A stretch of 64,000 bases of DNA, taken from NCBI GenBank assembly GCA_913062555.1, contig CAJXVU010000002.1, forward strand, positions 110,637 to 174,636, in the 5' to 3' direction. Position 1 is the stretch's first letter. Every line of letters begins with the position of its first letter. This document shows positions 26,885-35,604 of the stretch, piece after piece. Origin of the DNA: an uncultured Bacteroidota bacterium (lineage in GTDB: Bacteria; Bacteroidota; Bacteroidia; Flavobacteriales; Flavobacteriaceae). The position numbers and the translations under genes were made by a program. The notes under the pieces were generated by a model. The model was given only the letters and a program-made list of their open reading frames with translations. It was not told the DNA's origin and made no database searches.

Positions 26885-27801
26885 GATATTGTATCTGTAA
26901 CCAATTTTATATTCAAATCGGGGTGTACCGCTTTTTTATGTTGGATTGTTATAAGAGCGCAACCAGATGCAAATTTCACCATATCATATAATTCCATGCC
27001 TTGTATTTCGCCATAAAGTAGTCCAGCTGTAAAAGCATCCCCAGCTCCGTTAGTATTTACAGGAGTTATAATTTTATTTCTAGAGATTGAAATCTCTGAT
27101 GCATCGCCATAAACCACACCATCTCTACCCAAAGTGATGAATACTTTTTTAACTCCCAGATCTAAAAAATACTGAACTAGCTTTTCATAATCGCTTTCAT
27201 ATTCTATCTTCATATTGCTTAATAATTCAGCTTCCAAAAGATTACATTTCAAGATGTACAATCGATCTAATATCTTCTGTGTTTTCAAGGCTTTAATAGA
27301 TGAAACAGCTTCCATAACAAACTTGATATTTGGTAATTTTTGAGTCACCAATTCAAGAATATTGGCAGGCATATTGGTCTCTAAGAGACAATATTCATTT
27401 TGCGCTATGACCTCCAAATTGTCCATAATAAAAGCATCTGGGATATCGTCATAAATATCCATTGCCGATAGTCCCAAAGCCATGTCGTGTTGTAAATTCA
27501 TTATAGCTATAAAAAAGGATGTTTTACTATTGGGAATCCGCATGCTATTCTTGATGGAGATATCTAATGAATTACAAGATTCAATTATGGTTTTTGAGAA
27601 TTCATCATCAGCAAAAACACTTAAAAATTCAACATCTTGATCAAGGCGTTTTAAGTTTTCGGCAATATTTCTTCCAACACCACCGAGAATGGTTTCAATT
27701 GTGCCAATATTTGAATCTTTGAAAATTAATTTCTCATTTGAAAAACCAATTAAGTCAATATTTGAAGCACCAATAACCGTAATTTTATTTTTTTCTGACA
27801 T
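26881..27801 (-). CDS. psuK: Pseudouridine kinase (PfkB family)
   Basis: 306-residue PfkB-type sugar kinase with the N-terminal G-G-V-G-R-N-I-A-E-N-L substrate motif and the C-terminal anion-hole motif N-T-N-G-A-G-D-A-F-T-A-G containing the catalytic aspartate. The specific call comes from the 4-bp overlap with psuG and the close resemblance of the N-terminal region (I-G-A-S-N-I-D) to YeiC. It phosphorylates pseudouridine to the 5'-monophosphate. It is divergent from a BtpA-family gene with 68 bp between the start codons. Confidence 0.9.
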   Translation of the reverse strand: MSEKNKITVIGASNIDLIGFSNEKLIFKDSNIGTIETILGGVGRNIAENLKRLDQDVEFLSVFADDEFSKTIIESCNSLDISIKNSMRIPNSKTSFFIAIMNLQHDMALGLSAMDIYDDIPDAFIMDNLEVIAQNEYCLLETNMPANILELVTQKLPNIKFVMEAVSSIKALKTQKILDRLYILKCNLLEAELLSNMKIEYESDYEKLVQYFLDLGVKKVFITLGRDGVVYGDASEISISRNKIITPVNTNGAGDAFTAGLLYGEIQGMELYDMVKFASGCALITIQHKKAVHPDLNIKLVTDTIS

Positions 27802-27869
27802 CTCTATGCTGTAATACGTGGAAATTCTCTATTAAATTAAGTAATTTTACTAAATATCCCAATAATCAC

Positions 27870-28679
27870 ATGCGAAAATTTAGTTCAATTTTTAAATCGG
27901 ATAAGCCAGTAGTTGGTATGATTCACCTTAAAGCTTTACCTGGAACGCCTAAATACAAATTTGATACCTCATATATCATTGAAGAGGCATTAAAAGAGGC
28001 AGGCCTTTATAAGAAAGCAGGTGTCGATGCCATTATTATAGAAAACATGCATGATGTGCCTTATCTAAAAGGTCATGTAGGACATGAGATAACTTCAATA
28101 ATGACTTTAGTGGCATACTTAATAAAGCAAGAAACAAACTTGGCCGTTGGCATTCAGATTTTAGCTGGTGCTAATAAAGAGGCAATGGCTGTTGCAAAAG
28201 CTTCTGGTATTGATTTCATCAGGGCAGAAGGCTTTGTATTTGGACACATGGCAGACGAAGGCCTGATGGAAGCACAAGCTGGAGATTTACTGCGCTATAG
28301 GTCGCAAATTGACGCTAATACTATAGCCGTATTTACCGATATTAAAAAGAAACACAGTTCACACTCAATTACACAAGATATTTCACTTTTGGATACCGCA
28401 AAAGCAGCGCAATTCTTTTTGAGTGATGGGGTAGTTATAACAGGAAATCACACAGGAATGGCCACCTCTATCGAGGAATTAAAAATATTGAAGGAAAGTC
28501 TAGACTTTCCTATAATTGTTGGCTCCGGTATCACATTAGAGAATGTAGCTGCCTATATTCCCATTTGCGATGCTATGATTGTTGGTTCGTATTTTAAAGA
28601 TAAAGGCTATTGGGAAAATGACTTAAATTATGATCGGGTTGCTCGTTTTATGACTCATGTTAATAAATTAAAAAGGTAG
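27870..28679 (+). CDS. BtpA/SgcQ-family TIM-barrel protein
   Basis: 269 residues matching the BtpA/SgcQ family: P-V-V-G-M-I-H-L-K-A-L-P-G-T-P at the N terminus, D-A-I-I-I-E-N-M-H-D-V-P-Y, G-I-Q-I-L-A-G-A-N, I-R-A-E-G-F-V-F-G-H-M-A-D-E-G and V-G-S-G-I-T-L-E-N-V near the end. Cyanobacterial BtpA affects photosystem I, but most members are in non-photosynthetic bacteria and animals and have no assigned reaction; the fold is that of an aldolase/epimerase-type barrel. Here it shares a 68-bp divergent promoter region with psuK-psuG, which points to nucleoside or ribose-phosphate metabolism. That link is inference. Confidence 0.88.
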   Translation: MRKFSSIFKSDKPVVGMIHLKALPGTPKYKFDTSYIIEEALKEAGLYKKAGVDAIIIENMHDVPYLKGHVGHEITSIMTLVAYLIKQETNLAVGIQILAGANKEAMAVAKASGIDFIRAEGFVFGHMADEGLMEAQAGDLLRYRSQIDANTIAVFTDIKKKHSSHSITQDISLLDTAKAAQFFLSDGVVITGNHTGMATSIEELKILKESLDFPIIVGSGITLENVAAYIPICDAMIVGSYFKDKGYWENDLNYDRVARFMTHVNKLKR

Positions 28680-28763
28680 TACCCTGTAACAATTTTAACA
28701 TTATGCCACTAATAATTATAGACATGAAGAAATAACTCTCTGTGTATTAATAAAATATTTTAT

Positions 28764-29444
28764 ATGGAATTAAATTTAATTGATAAATTAACTTTACTCG
28801 CACTTGATGATGAGAAAGGCAGTTTTATATCGTCACCGCTTTATTTTACATATGGGATTGCTGGGGCAATTCTGTTGGAGTTAACATTTCAAAATAAAAT
28901 TGAAATTCTAGAGAAAAAAGTAATTGTAAAAAGTAGAACAAAACTGAATACACCACTTTTAAATCAATTTCTTGAGATGATAATACAATCAAAGAAAGAT
29001 AGAACGCTTAAATATTGGTTGCAAAAATTCGGAAATAAAGAAAGAGATATAAAAAAACAAACACTTGCTAAACTAATTTCCAAAGGCATTTTAATAGAAA
29101 AAGAGAAAAAATTCCTTTGGGTCATTCCTAATAATAAATATCCTGCTATAAATTCGTCTCAAGAAAATAAATTAAGACGACATTTGACTGCAATCGTTGA
29201 ATTTTCTAAAACACCAGAGCTTGAGGACATTATGCTGTTAAGTCTTATAGATGCTAGCAATTTGACCCGAGGAGTTTTTGGAAAAGCGAAAGCCAAACTA
29301 TACAAAAAAAACATCAAAACTCTCGTAGAATCAGCAATGAGCTCGAAAGCTGTCGGTTCTACTGTTAAAGAAGTTCATGATCTTGTAGTAGCGATGCTCG
29401 TTGTGTTAATGTCAACAACTGTAGTTGTGACTACAGCTAGTTAA
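28764..29444 (+). CDS. GPP34 (GOLPH3/Vps74-like) domain protein
   Basis: 226 residues corresponding to the GPP34 fold: L-N-L-I-D-K-L-T-L-L-A-L-D-D-E-K-G-S at the start, followed by G-I-A-G-A-I-L-L-E-L, L-K-Y-W-L-Q-K-F, a winged-helix-like middle, and A-S-N-L-T-R-G-V-F near residue 175. Eukaryotic members bind PI4P and glycosyltransferases at the Golgi; bacterial members are uncharacterised. The hydrophobic C terminus (L-V-V-A-M-L-V-V-L-M-S-T-T-V-V-V) could insert in the membrane. It stands alone between the BtpA gene and a deacetylase gene. Confidence 0.85.
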   Translation: MELNLIDKLTLLALDDEKGSFISSPLYFTYGIAGAILLELTFQNKIEILEKKVIVKSRTKLNTPLLNQFLEMIIQSKKDRTLKYWLQKFGNKERDIKKQTLAKLISKGILIEKEKKFLWVIPNNKYPAINSSQENKLRRHLTAIVEFSKTPELEDIMLLSLIDASNLTRGVFGKAKAKLYKKNIKTLVESAMSSKAVGSTVKEVHDLVVAMLVVLMSTTVVVTTAS

Positions 29445-29552
29445 TTTATGTAATTCTGGATATTATTGTTAGTTTCATTCTGAAAATTAAAACTTCATTA
29501 TTGTGATGTTTTTCGTTGAATTTAAATTCACTTCTAAATTATTAATAGTATT

Positions 29553-30524
29553 ATGAGACCAACTATTTTATTAAACATAAGATTTAATAATTCACTATCA
29601 GTAATCATTATCGCTTGTTTTACTTTTCTTAATGTCTCACTTGCGGCACAAGAAAATTTAGCAACAAAATTGGGTTATGCTTCAGATGCAAAACTATTAA
29701 TTATCCATGCCGATGATTTAGGGGTCTCTCATTCTGAAAATTTAGCTTCGATAAAAGCAATGGAATCAGGATCGGTGAATTCAGGAAGTATTATGATGCC
29801 AACACCTTGGGTTTTGGAAATGGCAGCATATGCACAAAACCATAAAGACACTCATGATTTAGGCTTGCATCTGGTTTTAACTTCAGAATGGAAAAACTAC
29901 CGCTGGAGGCCTATTAGCTCTAAAGAAACGGTGCCAAGTTTAATTGATGACCATGGCTATTTTCATGCGAATTGCACAGATAAAGTAAATGCAAAAGAAG
30001 TAGAAATTGAGCTTCGTGCTCAAATAGAAATGGCATATGCTATGGGTATTTCACCAACACATCTCGATAGTCATATGGGCTGTTTATTATGGACTAGTCA
30101 AGAGGTCTTTAAAGTTTATATCAAGCTGGCGAATGCCTACGGTTTACCATGTCTTATCGATGCTTCATTTTCGAGTTTGTTTGCTTCTGAAAATGAATTT
30201 TATGCGTTTTTAAAATCTGAAAATCAGCGCGTTATTGTCAATCAGAATTTAACTATTTCAGAAGCTGACTATGCAGCAGGGGCAGCGATGTATTATATCA
30301 AAGCATTAAAATCATTACAACCTGGCTTGTCACAGTTATTAATACACACAGGATATAATAATCAAGAAATGCAAGGGATGACCATCGATCACCCTTCATG
30401 GGGGTCAAAATGGAGGCAAACAGATTTTGATTTTTTTACTAGTGAGAGATGTAAAGCCATTTTGAAAGAAGAAAACATTATTTTGGTAACTTGGAGAGAG
30501 ATCAAAAAAGCTCTAGATAAATAG
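29553..30524 (+). CDS. Secreted ChbG/YdjC-like carbohydrate deacetylase
   Basis: 323 residues, signal peptide ~1-32 (ending L-A-A-Q). The metal site of the ChbG/HpnK family is visible: I-H-A-D-D-L-G near the N terminus, G-L-H-L-V-L-T in the middle and H-L-D-S-H-M-G. The family removes N-acetyl groups from chito-oligosaccharide or glycolipid substrates. Unlike E. coli ChbG this protein is exported. A terminator-like hairpin lies 60 bp after the stop. Exact substrate unknown. Confidence 0.87.
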   Translation: MRPTILLNIRFNNSLSVIIIACFTFLNVSLAAQENLATKLGYASDAKLLIIHADDLGVSHSENLASIKAMESGSVNSGSIMMPTPWVLEMAAYAQNHKDTHDLGLHLVLTSEWKNYRWRPISSKETVPSLIDDHGYFHANCTDKVNAKEVEIELRAQIEMAYAMGISPTHLDSHMGCLLWTSQEVFKVYIKLANAYGLPCLIDASFSSLFASENEFYAFLKSENQRVIVNQNLTISEADYAAGAAMYYIKALKSLQPGLSQLLIHTGYNNQEMQGMTIDHPSWGSKWRQTDFDFFTSERCKAILKEENIILVTWREIKKALDK

Positions 30525-30548
30525 CATAATTTTTATAAATCCATTTAG

Positions 30549-30569
30549 TACCCCAAGCGTTACCCCAAG
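30549..30569. repeat. Short direct repeat TACCCCAAG x2
   Basis: TACCCCAAG occurs at 30549-30557 and 30561-30569, 12 bp apart, in the gap after the deacetylase gene. No integrase or tRNA is nearby. Confidence 0.5.
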
Positions 30570-30586
30570 TATTATAGGGCTTACAG

Positions 30587-30615
30587 ACCTACTAAATCGA
30601 TTTCGTAGGTTTTTC
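30587..30615 (+). terminator. Rho-independent terminator
   Basis: Stem ACCTAC (30587-30592) / GTAGGT (30605-30610), with the palindrome AAATCGATTT inside the loop, followed by five T. It ends the deacetylase transcript. Confidence 0.75.
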
Positions 30616-30735
30616 AAATGATTTTAATCAAAACGTATTCGAGTTATAGAGAACAGTTATAATTTGTATTGGTATTCAATTGACAATTTATTGCCAATTG
30701 CGTCAAATATATAATTATGAACCAACTTTACTTTA

Positions 30736-32916
30736 ATGTTACATATTAAGAATAATGCTTTCGGCCTTCTTATAGTGATGATTTTATTATCAGGAACTAT
30801 TACTGCACAAAAGAAAAATGCAAAATTCCGTTTGCATATTAAAAAGGCAACTTCCGTAGTGAAAATTGATGGAGTCGTAAATGAACTAGCATGGCAAGAG
30901 TCAGACGTAGCGGATAGCTTTTTCATGGTACTCCCACAAGATACAGGCAAAGCCAATGAGCGTAGCGAGATTAGGATGACCTATGATGATAAGAACCTCT
31001 ATCTCGCAGCAACTTTTTATACCACGACACCAGATTCCTATTCTGTTGAATCTCTACGACGTGATTTTGCATTTGGAAAAAATGATAATTTTCTTGTGTT
31101 TATAGACCCTTTTAATAATCAAACAACCGGATTTTCTTTTGGAACTAATGCGGCTGGGGCTCAATGGGATGGCACTATGCACAGTGGTGGTAGGGTAGAC
31201 CTTAATTGGGATACCAAATGGATTTCTAAAGTGAAACAAAATGCAAATAGTTGGGTTTTTGAAATGGCTATTCCCTTTAAGTCTATTCGTTATAAAGACG
31301 GCGTCACTGAATGGGGAATAAATTTTAGTCGACTAGATTTAAAGTCAAGTGAAAAATCAAGTTGGACTCCAGTACCAAGACAATTTCCAACGGCATCATT
31401 GGCCTACACAGGGACTTTAGTTTGGGATGAAGCACCTCCTTCGCCAGGATCAAATTTATCCTTGATTCCCTATGTGCTCGGGAGAAATAGTACCGTTGAA
31501 GAAGAGCATGAATTTGATAGCAAAATTGGAGGAGATGTAAAAATTGGCCTCACATCGTCACTCAATTTAGACCTTACAGTAAACCCAGATTTCTCTCAGG
31601 TTGAAGTAGATCGGCAAGTAACTAATCTGGATCGTTTCGAATTATTCTTTCCTGAGAAACGGCAATTCTTTTTAGAAAATGGAGATCTCTTCGCCAACTA
31701 CGGATATGCAAGCTTGAGGCCATTCTTTTCAAGACGGATCGGTCTTGGAGTACCCATACAGGGCGGAGCTAGAGTCAGTGGGAATTTAAATGAAAAATGG
31801 CGCATGGGATTCATGGATATACAGACTTCTAATCAAGAAGAGACAGGTCTTCCTAATCAGAATTTCGGTGTCATTTCTTTGCAGCGTAAGGTGTTTAGCA
31901 GGTCTAGTATCGGATTGATATTTGTTAACAAACAATCTTTTAAATATCCACAAGATACGGATGAGTTTCATGAATTATACTCAAAATTTAATCGTAATGT
32001 TGGACTAGAATACAATTTGGCATCTTCCAATAATCTTTGGACAGGAAAAGCCTTTATATTTAAATCGTTTGCACCAAATGCTTCAAATAATGGTTTAATG
32101 CAAGCAGCACATATAGAATTCAAGAATAAACGATGGAACTGGAGGTTTCAATTAGAGTCGATTGGTGAAAATTATAGTGCAGAAGTGGGATTTGTTCCTC
32201 GTAATGGATATAATAAGTTAAGCGGATTTGTAGGATATTCCTTTTTACCTTCAAAAGGAAAAATTGTGAGTCACGGACCAAAACTAAGCAGTAGTTATTT
32301 TTTCAATATAGATATGCAACGTACAGATAATGTCAATGCGTTTCAATATTCGGTGAGTTTCTTAAATCGAAGTCAGTTTAGTTTGGGACTCACAGATGAG
32401 TATGTAGAACTGCTTGATCCTTTTGACCCTACGCGGTCTGACAAGGCTTTGTTGGATGCCAATACAACCCATCATTGGAACGCGCTGTTGTTAAATTATA
32501 GTTCAAAACCACAAAGCTTGTTTACCTATGCTATACGGAGTCGGATTGGAGGTTATTACCTGAATGGAGATCGTTTGAGTATCACCAATGAACTCGGTTA
32601 CCGATTTCAACCCTATGTGAATCTCAGCACGAATATTAGTTATAATTATATCAGTTTAATGGCACCCTGGAATATCACAGAATTTTGGCTGATTGGCTCT
32701 AAATTGGATATTACTTTTACCAATACTTTGTTCTTTGCGACATTATTTCAATATAATGAACAGACTAATAAATTCAATTTGAATTCTCAAGTGCAATGGC
32801 GTTATCAACCTGCTTCTAATTTATATATTGTCTATGATAGCAATCATTTAATTGCACCATATTCTGGTCGACAATGGGCACTGACCTTAAAATTGGCCTA
32901 TTGGTTTAATAAGTAA
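30736..32916 (+). CDS. CBM9-like / DUF5916 outer-membrane protein
   Basis: 726 residues, signal peptide 1-22 (hydrophobic L-L-I-V-M-I-L-L-S-G-T, ending T-A-Q). Residues ~30-230 form a family 9 carbohydrate-binding-like domain (V-K-I-D-G-V-V-N-E-L-A-W-Q-E-S-D, W-G-I-N-F-S-R). The remainder is DUF5916, rich in alternating hydrophobic strands with conserved N-P-D-F-S-Q-V-E-V-D, L-F-F-P-E-K-R-Q-F-F-L-E-N and F-F-S-R-R-I-G-L; it ends in an aromatic residue-rich strand (Y-W-F-N-K), as expected of an outer-membrane beta-barrel. Function of the family is unknown; surface carbohydrate binding or transport is a guess. Confidence 0.9.
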   Translation: MLHIKNNAFGLLIVMILLSGTITAQKKNAKFRLHIKKATSVVKIDGVVNELAWQESDVADSFFMVLPQDTGKANERSEIRMTYDDKNLYLAATFYTTTPDSYSVESLRRDFAFGKNDNFLVFIDPFNNQTTGFSFGTNAAGAQWDGTMHSGGRVDLNWDTKWISKVKQNANSWVFEMAIPFKSIRYKDGVTEWGINFSRLDLKSSEKSSWTPVPRQFPTASLAYTGTLVWDEAPPSPGSNLSLIPYVLGRNSTVEEEHEFDSKIGGDVKIGLTSSLNLDLTVNPDFSQVEVDRQVTNLDRFELFFPEKRQFFLENGDLFANYGYASLRPFFSRRIGLGVPIQGGARVSGNLNEKWRMGFMDIQTSNQEETGLPNQNFGVISLQRKVFSRSSIGLIFVNKQSFKYPQDTDEFHELYSKFNRNVGLEYNLASSNNLWTGKAFIFKSFAPNASNNGLMQAAHIEFKNKRWNWRFQLESIGENYSAEVGFVPRNGYNKLSGFVGYSFLPSKGKIVSHGPKLSSSYFFNIDMQRTDNVNAFQYSVSFLNRSQFSLGLTDEYVELLDPFDPTRSDKALLDANTTHHWNALLLNYSSKPQSLFTYAIRSRIGGYYLNGDRLSITNELGYRFQPYVNLSTNISYNYISLMAPWNITEFWLIGSKLDITFTNTLFFATLFQYNEQTNKFNLNSQVQWRYQPASNLYIVYDSNHLIAPYSGRQWALTLKLAYWFNK

Positions 32917-32961
32917 AAGATATCCCATCATTGCATATTTATTTGCCTGCATATTTCATTG

Positions 32962-33816
32962 TTAATCTTTAGCTACCAGTGAAACAGCTTTTAAAACAAG
33001 GCGTTCACTAAATCCTGCAAAGAATGATATTACGAATATTAAATAGGGATTAAACGCTTTATCAATGGAATATCCATTTATGATAGCGAATCCAAAATGG
33101 GTTTGCAGTATGACATAGATAAAAATAGCGGAACCGACAGCAACCAGGACTCTGAAGATGGAAAGTTCAATTCGATATAGTTGTTCTGGAATCTTTGATT
33201 CTACTTTTTTAGGAGGAATCTTTAAAATAGCACTAAACACACCTCCAAAAAAGCCAAATAAAAGAACACCAACTAAAGTGGTGTTATCACTAATTATAAT
33301 CCTTTCAAAGTCATCTACGAGTATAAAATAAGGGATTATTGAAAGTACTGCTATGGTTAAAAAAAGTAAAAGTGTGTTAAGATAATTGCGAAACAATCTA
33401 TTTTTATAAGCTTCATTATTATAATGCTCATCCCTAATTTGAGCCGCTTTATATACGGCGGTTTTTTTCAATTCAACCTTTTGGTTAAGTAAATTTTCGA
33501 CGGCGCTTTTTCGCCATGTATTGAGCTTTACAGATTCTTTCAAAATGCTTTTGGCTTCTGATATGAGTTCCGATTTATTCAGCATAAATATTTCCAATTG
33601 ACGCGCAGCTTGAAAACATTTCCAAGCCGCATCAATATTTCCTTTTTTAATTTTCTTATGTGCCTCGTCTATAAGTTCATTAGCGAGATCAATAAATTTA
33701 TTTTTTTTTGTTAGCAATCGCCGCGCTATAATTTTCTTCCGATAGACATTTAAATCACCTTCTAATCTTTGGTGTTGCAGTTTTTTTGAAGCATTAATTA
33801 TTTTAAATCTAGACAT
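32962..33816 (-). CDS. Helical protein with four C-terminal membrane segments, unknown function
   Basis: 284 residues. The N-terminal ~140 are charged and helical with a TPR-like pair (A-N-E-L-I-D-E-A-H-K-K-I-K-K-G-N-I-D-A-A-W). Four hydrophobic segments follow at about 145-166, 178-198, 218-240 and 256-276. The last contains F-F-A-G-F-S-E-R-L-V, a motif that reminds me of small polytopic membrane modules found in bacterial signalling and conflict proteins; I cannot confirm this without a profile search. It converges with the DUF5916 gene (45-bp gap) and diverges from the 420-residue membrane protein. Confidence 0.7.
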   Translation of the reverse strand: MSRFKIINASKKLQHQRLEGDLNVYRKKIIARRLLTKKNKFIDLANELIDEAHKKIKKGNIDAAWKCFQAARQLEIFMLNKSELISEAKSILKESVKLNTWRKSAVENLLNQKVELKKTAVYKAAQIRDEHYNNEAYKNRLFRNYLNTLLLFLTIAVLSIIPYFILVDDFERIIISDNTTLVGVLLFGFFGGVFSAILKIPPKKVESKIPEQLYRIELSIFRVLVAVGSAIFIYVILQTHFGFAIINGYSIDKAFNPYLIFVISFFAGFSERLVLKAVSLVAKD

Positions 33817-33916
33817 GAGCTTTTCTTTAATGATTAATAGAGAACCGTATTTTGTTTAATATCAATATGGAAAAAAAAAGGGTCATTTAAGTTAAGAAAT
33901 TAATTGACAACGTAAT

Positions 33917-33964
33917 ATACCCAAGCTTGGGTATTTTATGAAGCCTTGCTCTTTTGTATTTTAG
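33917..33964 (+). promoter_or_regulatory. Palindromic operator plus -7 element, regulon site 1
   Basis: Perfect palindrome ATACCCAAGCTTGGGTAT at 33917-33934, centre 33925.5. A -7 element TATTTTAG (one mismatch to TAnnTTTG) starts at 33957, 31.5 bp from the centre. It faces the membrane-protein gene at 34125. The rest of the 308-bp gap 33817-34124 shows nothing else I can identify. Confidence 0.7.
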
Positions 33965-34124
33965 CTTGGTCACTCCGTTAGAAGTTTAATACCTCATTTT
34001 TTTAAAATTAAATTTCAATGTATGCAAGGGTTTTATTTTGAACTCTCATGATTATATAAGCTATTCATGGTAAGGCATATTTAATGGCACACACTGCACT
34101 AATACATAATGAAGCTATCAAGAG

Positions 34125-35387
34125 ATGAACATTTTAAGTATTATTGAAAACATAGAAAAGCTCATTGTAGGGATACTATTCTCTATAATTTATCTTCCTA
34201 AAACCTTATGTAAAATTATAACAAAGCCGCTTTGGGTACCTGTTTATATTGATTCAGTACTACAAAAGAAAACGAAAAGATTTGACAACTATATTTCACC
34301 AGTTATTCTTTATATATTTTCATCATTAGTTCTATTTGTGCTCTTTAACGACCTGCTGTCTAGTGATTCATATAGTGAATCCTTTATAGAAGTGAATAAT
34401 AATGATCAAAGTGTTATGGCAACATTACAAAGTTCTAGTGGCATATTAATAGGGCTCGCTTTTTTAGGGATACCATTACTTTTTGCAGTTATAATTACAT
34501 TATTTAAATCCATTAAATTAAATCGAGCTGAATTAAAGCGCCTATTATATATACAATGTTATTACTTTTCCCCATTCTCATTTTCTGTGTTTCTTTTGTT
34601 ATTCGCTATTATTTTAGTTCCAGACTTTATGTTCTTTATGGGAGAATCCGACTTACTTTCATTTTTTGTATTATGTCTTGTATTTATTGCTTTTTTATGG
34701 ATTGGAATCGTTCAAATAAAATTTATCCGTATTGAGTTAAAACTAAACTTTATTCGCTCCAGTTTAGTTTTGGGAACCATTATTTTCTTTGCCGTTTTTA
34801 CGCTCTACGGTGGGATTGTTTTAAACGACATATTTAGTATCGGAAATAGAGCATCTCCAAGTGCTATCACCTTTTTACCTGTGGAAGCAGAGCAGGGGTA
34901 CATTGTCTCAATTAAGTGTCACGATTGTAATGTAACTGAACAAGACTTTGAGTTTAAGTTAATATTGAAAGAATATTTTAAATCCCAATCTGAGTTAACA
35001 GTATCAGATCTCACAGAATCTACTTCTTTTGAAAATATTTATTCAGAAAACACTCTTAGATCACAGTTACAGGACACTATACATTTAAATTCTATTACAA
35101 GTATAAAATACGATGAAGATATGTTTTATGAAGGCATGAAATTTTCATTTAACTCTCTATATTTCAACTATATATCTCTAGATGTTGTGTCAGATAAAAA
35201 CGAAAACATGTTTGTGGATGTTCTTAATTCTGAATCTGATCGGTCTGTGGTTGGGGGTTTATTATCACATCAATCTATGCAATTTTGGAAAATTTTCTTT
35301 TATGTCCTCACTTCCCTTCTCTTTTTGGGAATATTTTGGGGCTTTCGGAATTTTTTTAAGCCTGTTCCTAAAATTGAAGAAGCATAG
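34125..35387 (+). CDS. Multi-pass membrane protein, unknown function
   Basis: 420 residues. A membrane-interfacial N-terminal helix (~1-45, with I-T-K-P-L-W-V-P-V) is followed by about five transmembrane segments between 55 and 235, then a soluble ~150-residue extracytoplasmic domain (~240-390) with a C-x-x-C pair (C-H-D-C), and a final transmembrane helix (~390-408). I recognise no family with confidence. The gene has its own palindromic promoter (site 1) and a strong hairpin terminator, so it is a single-gene unit. Confidence 0.72.
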   Translation: MNILSIIENIEKLIVGILFSIIYLPKTLCKIITKPLWVPVYIDSVLQKKTKRFDNYISPVILYIFSSLVLFVLFNDLLSSDSYSESFIEVNNNDQSVMATLQSSSGILIGLAFLGIPLLFAVIITLFKSIKLNRAELKRLLYIQCYYFSPFSFSVFLLLFAIILVPDFMFFMGESDLLSFFVLCLVFIAFLWIGIVQIKFIRIELKLNFIRSSLVLGTIIFFAVFTLYGGIVLNDIFSIGNRASPSAITFLPVEAEQGYIVSIKCHDCNVTEQDFEFKLILKEYFKSQSELTVSDLTESTSFENIYSENTLRSQLQDTIHLNSITSIKYDEDMFYEGMKFSFNSLYFNYISLDVVSDKNENMFVDVLNSESDRSVVGGLLSHQSMQFWKIFFYVLTSLLFLGIFWGFRNFFKPVPKIEEA

Positions 35388-35470
35388 CAAGATCCATTTG
35401 AACTGACTTATCATAACTCTACTTCTCTATTAATCTGAAAATTAAATTGATTTTTTGAAACAAGAGCAAA

Positions 35471-35510
35471 ATAAACTCTAGAAATCAAATTCTTGATTTC
35501 TAGAGTTTAT
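35471..35510. terminator. Perfect 18-bp hairpin terminator
   Basis: ATAAACTCTAGAAATCAA at 35471-35488 and its exact complement at 35493-35510, 4-nt loop. The A/T-rich flanks suit termination in either direction. It lies 84 bp after the membrane-protein stop codon. Confidence 0.8.
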
Positions 35511-35604
35511 ATTTAAACAATCACAAAAGTTTTTAAATTGTTGTCACAATACAAAATGTCAATGGTCTTTGGAGGTATAAACACTAATTAATAGTATAAA
35601 CACA

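Noticed and set aside
30549..30615. Attachment site of an integrated element
   Set aside because: The TACCCCAAG direct repeat and hairpin are suggestive, but there is no integrase, tRNA or second copy in the window.
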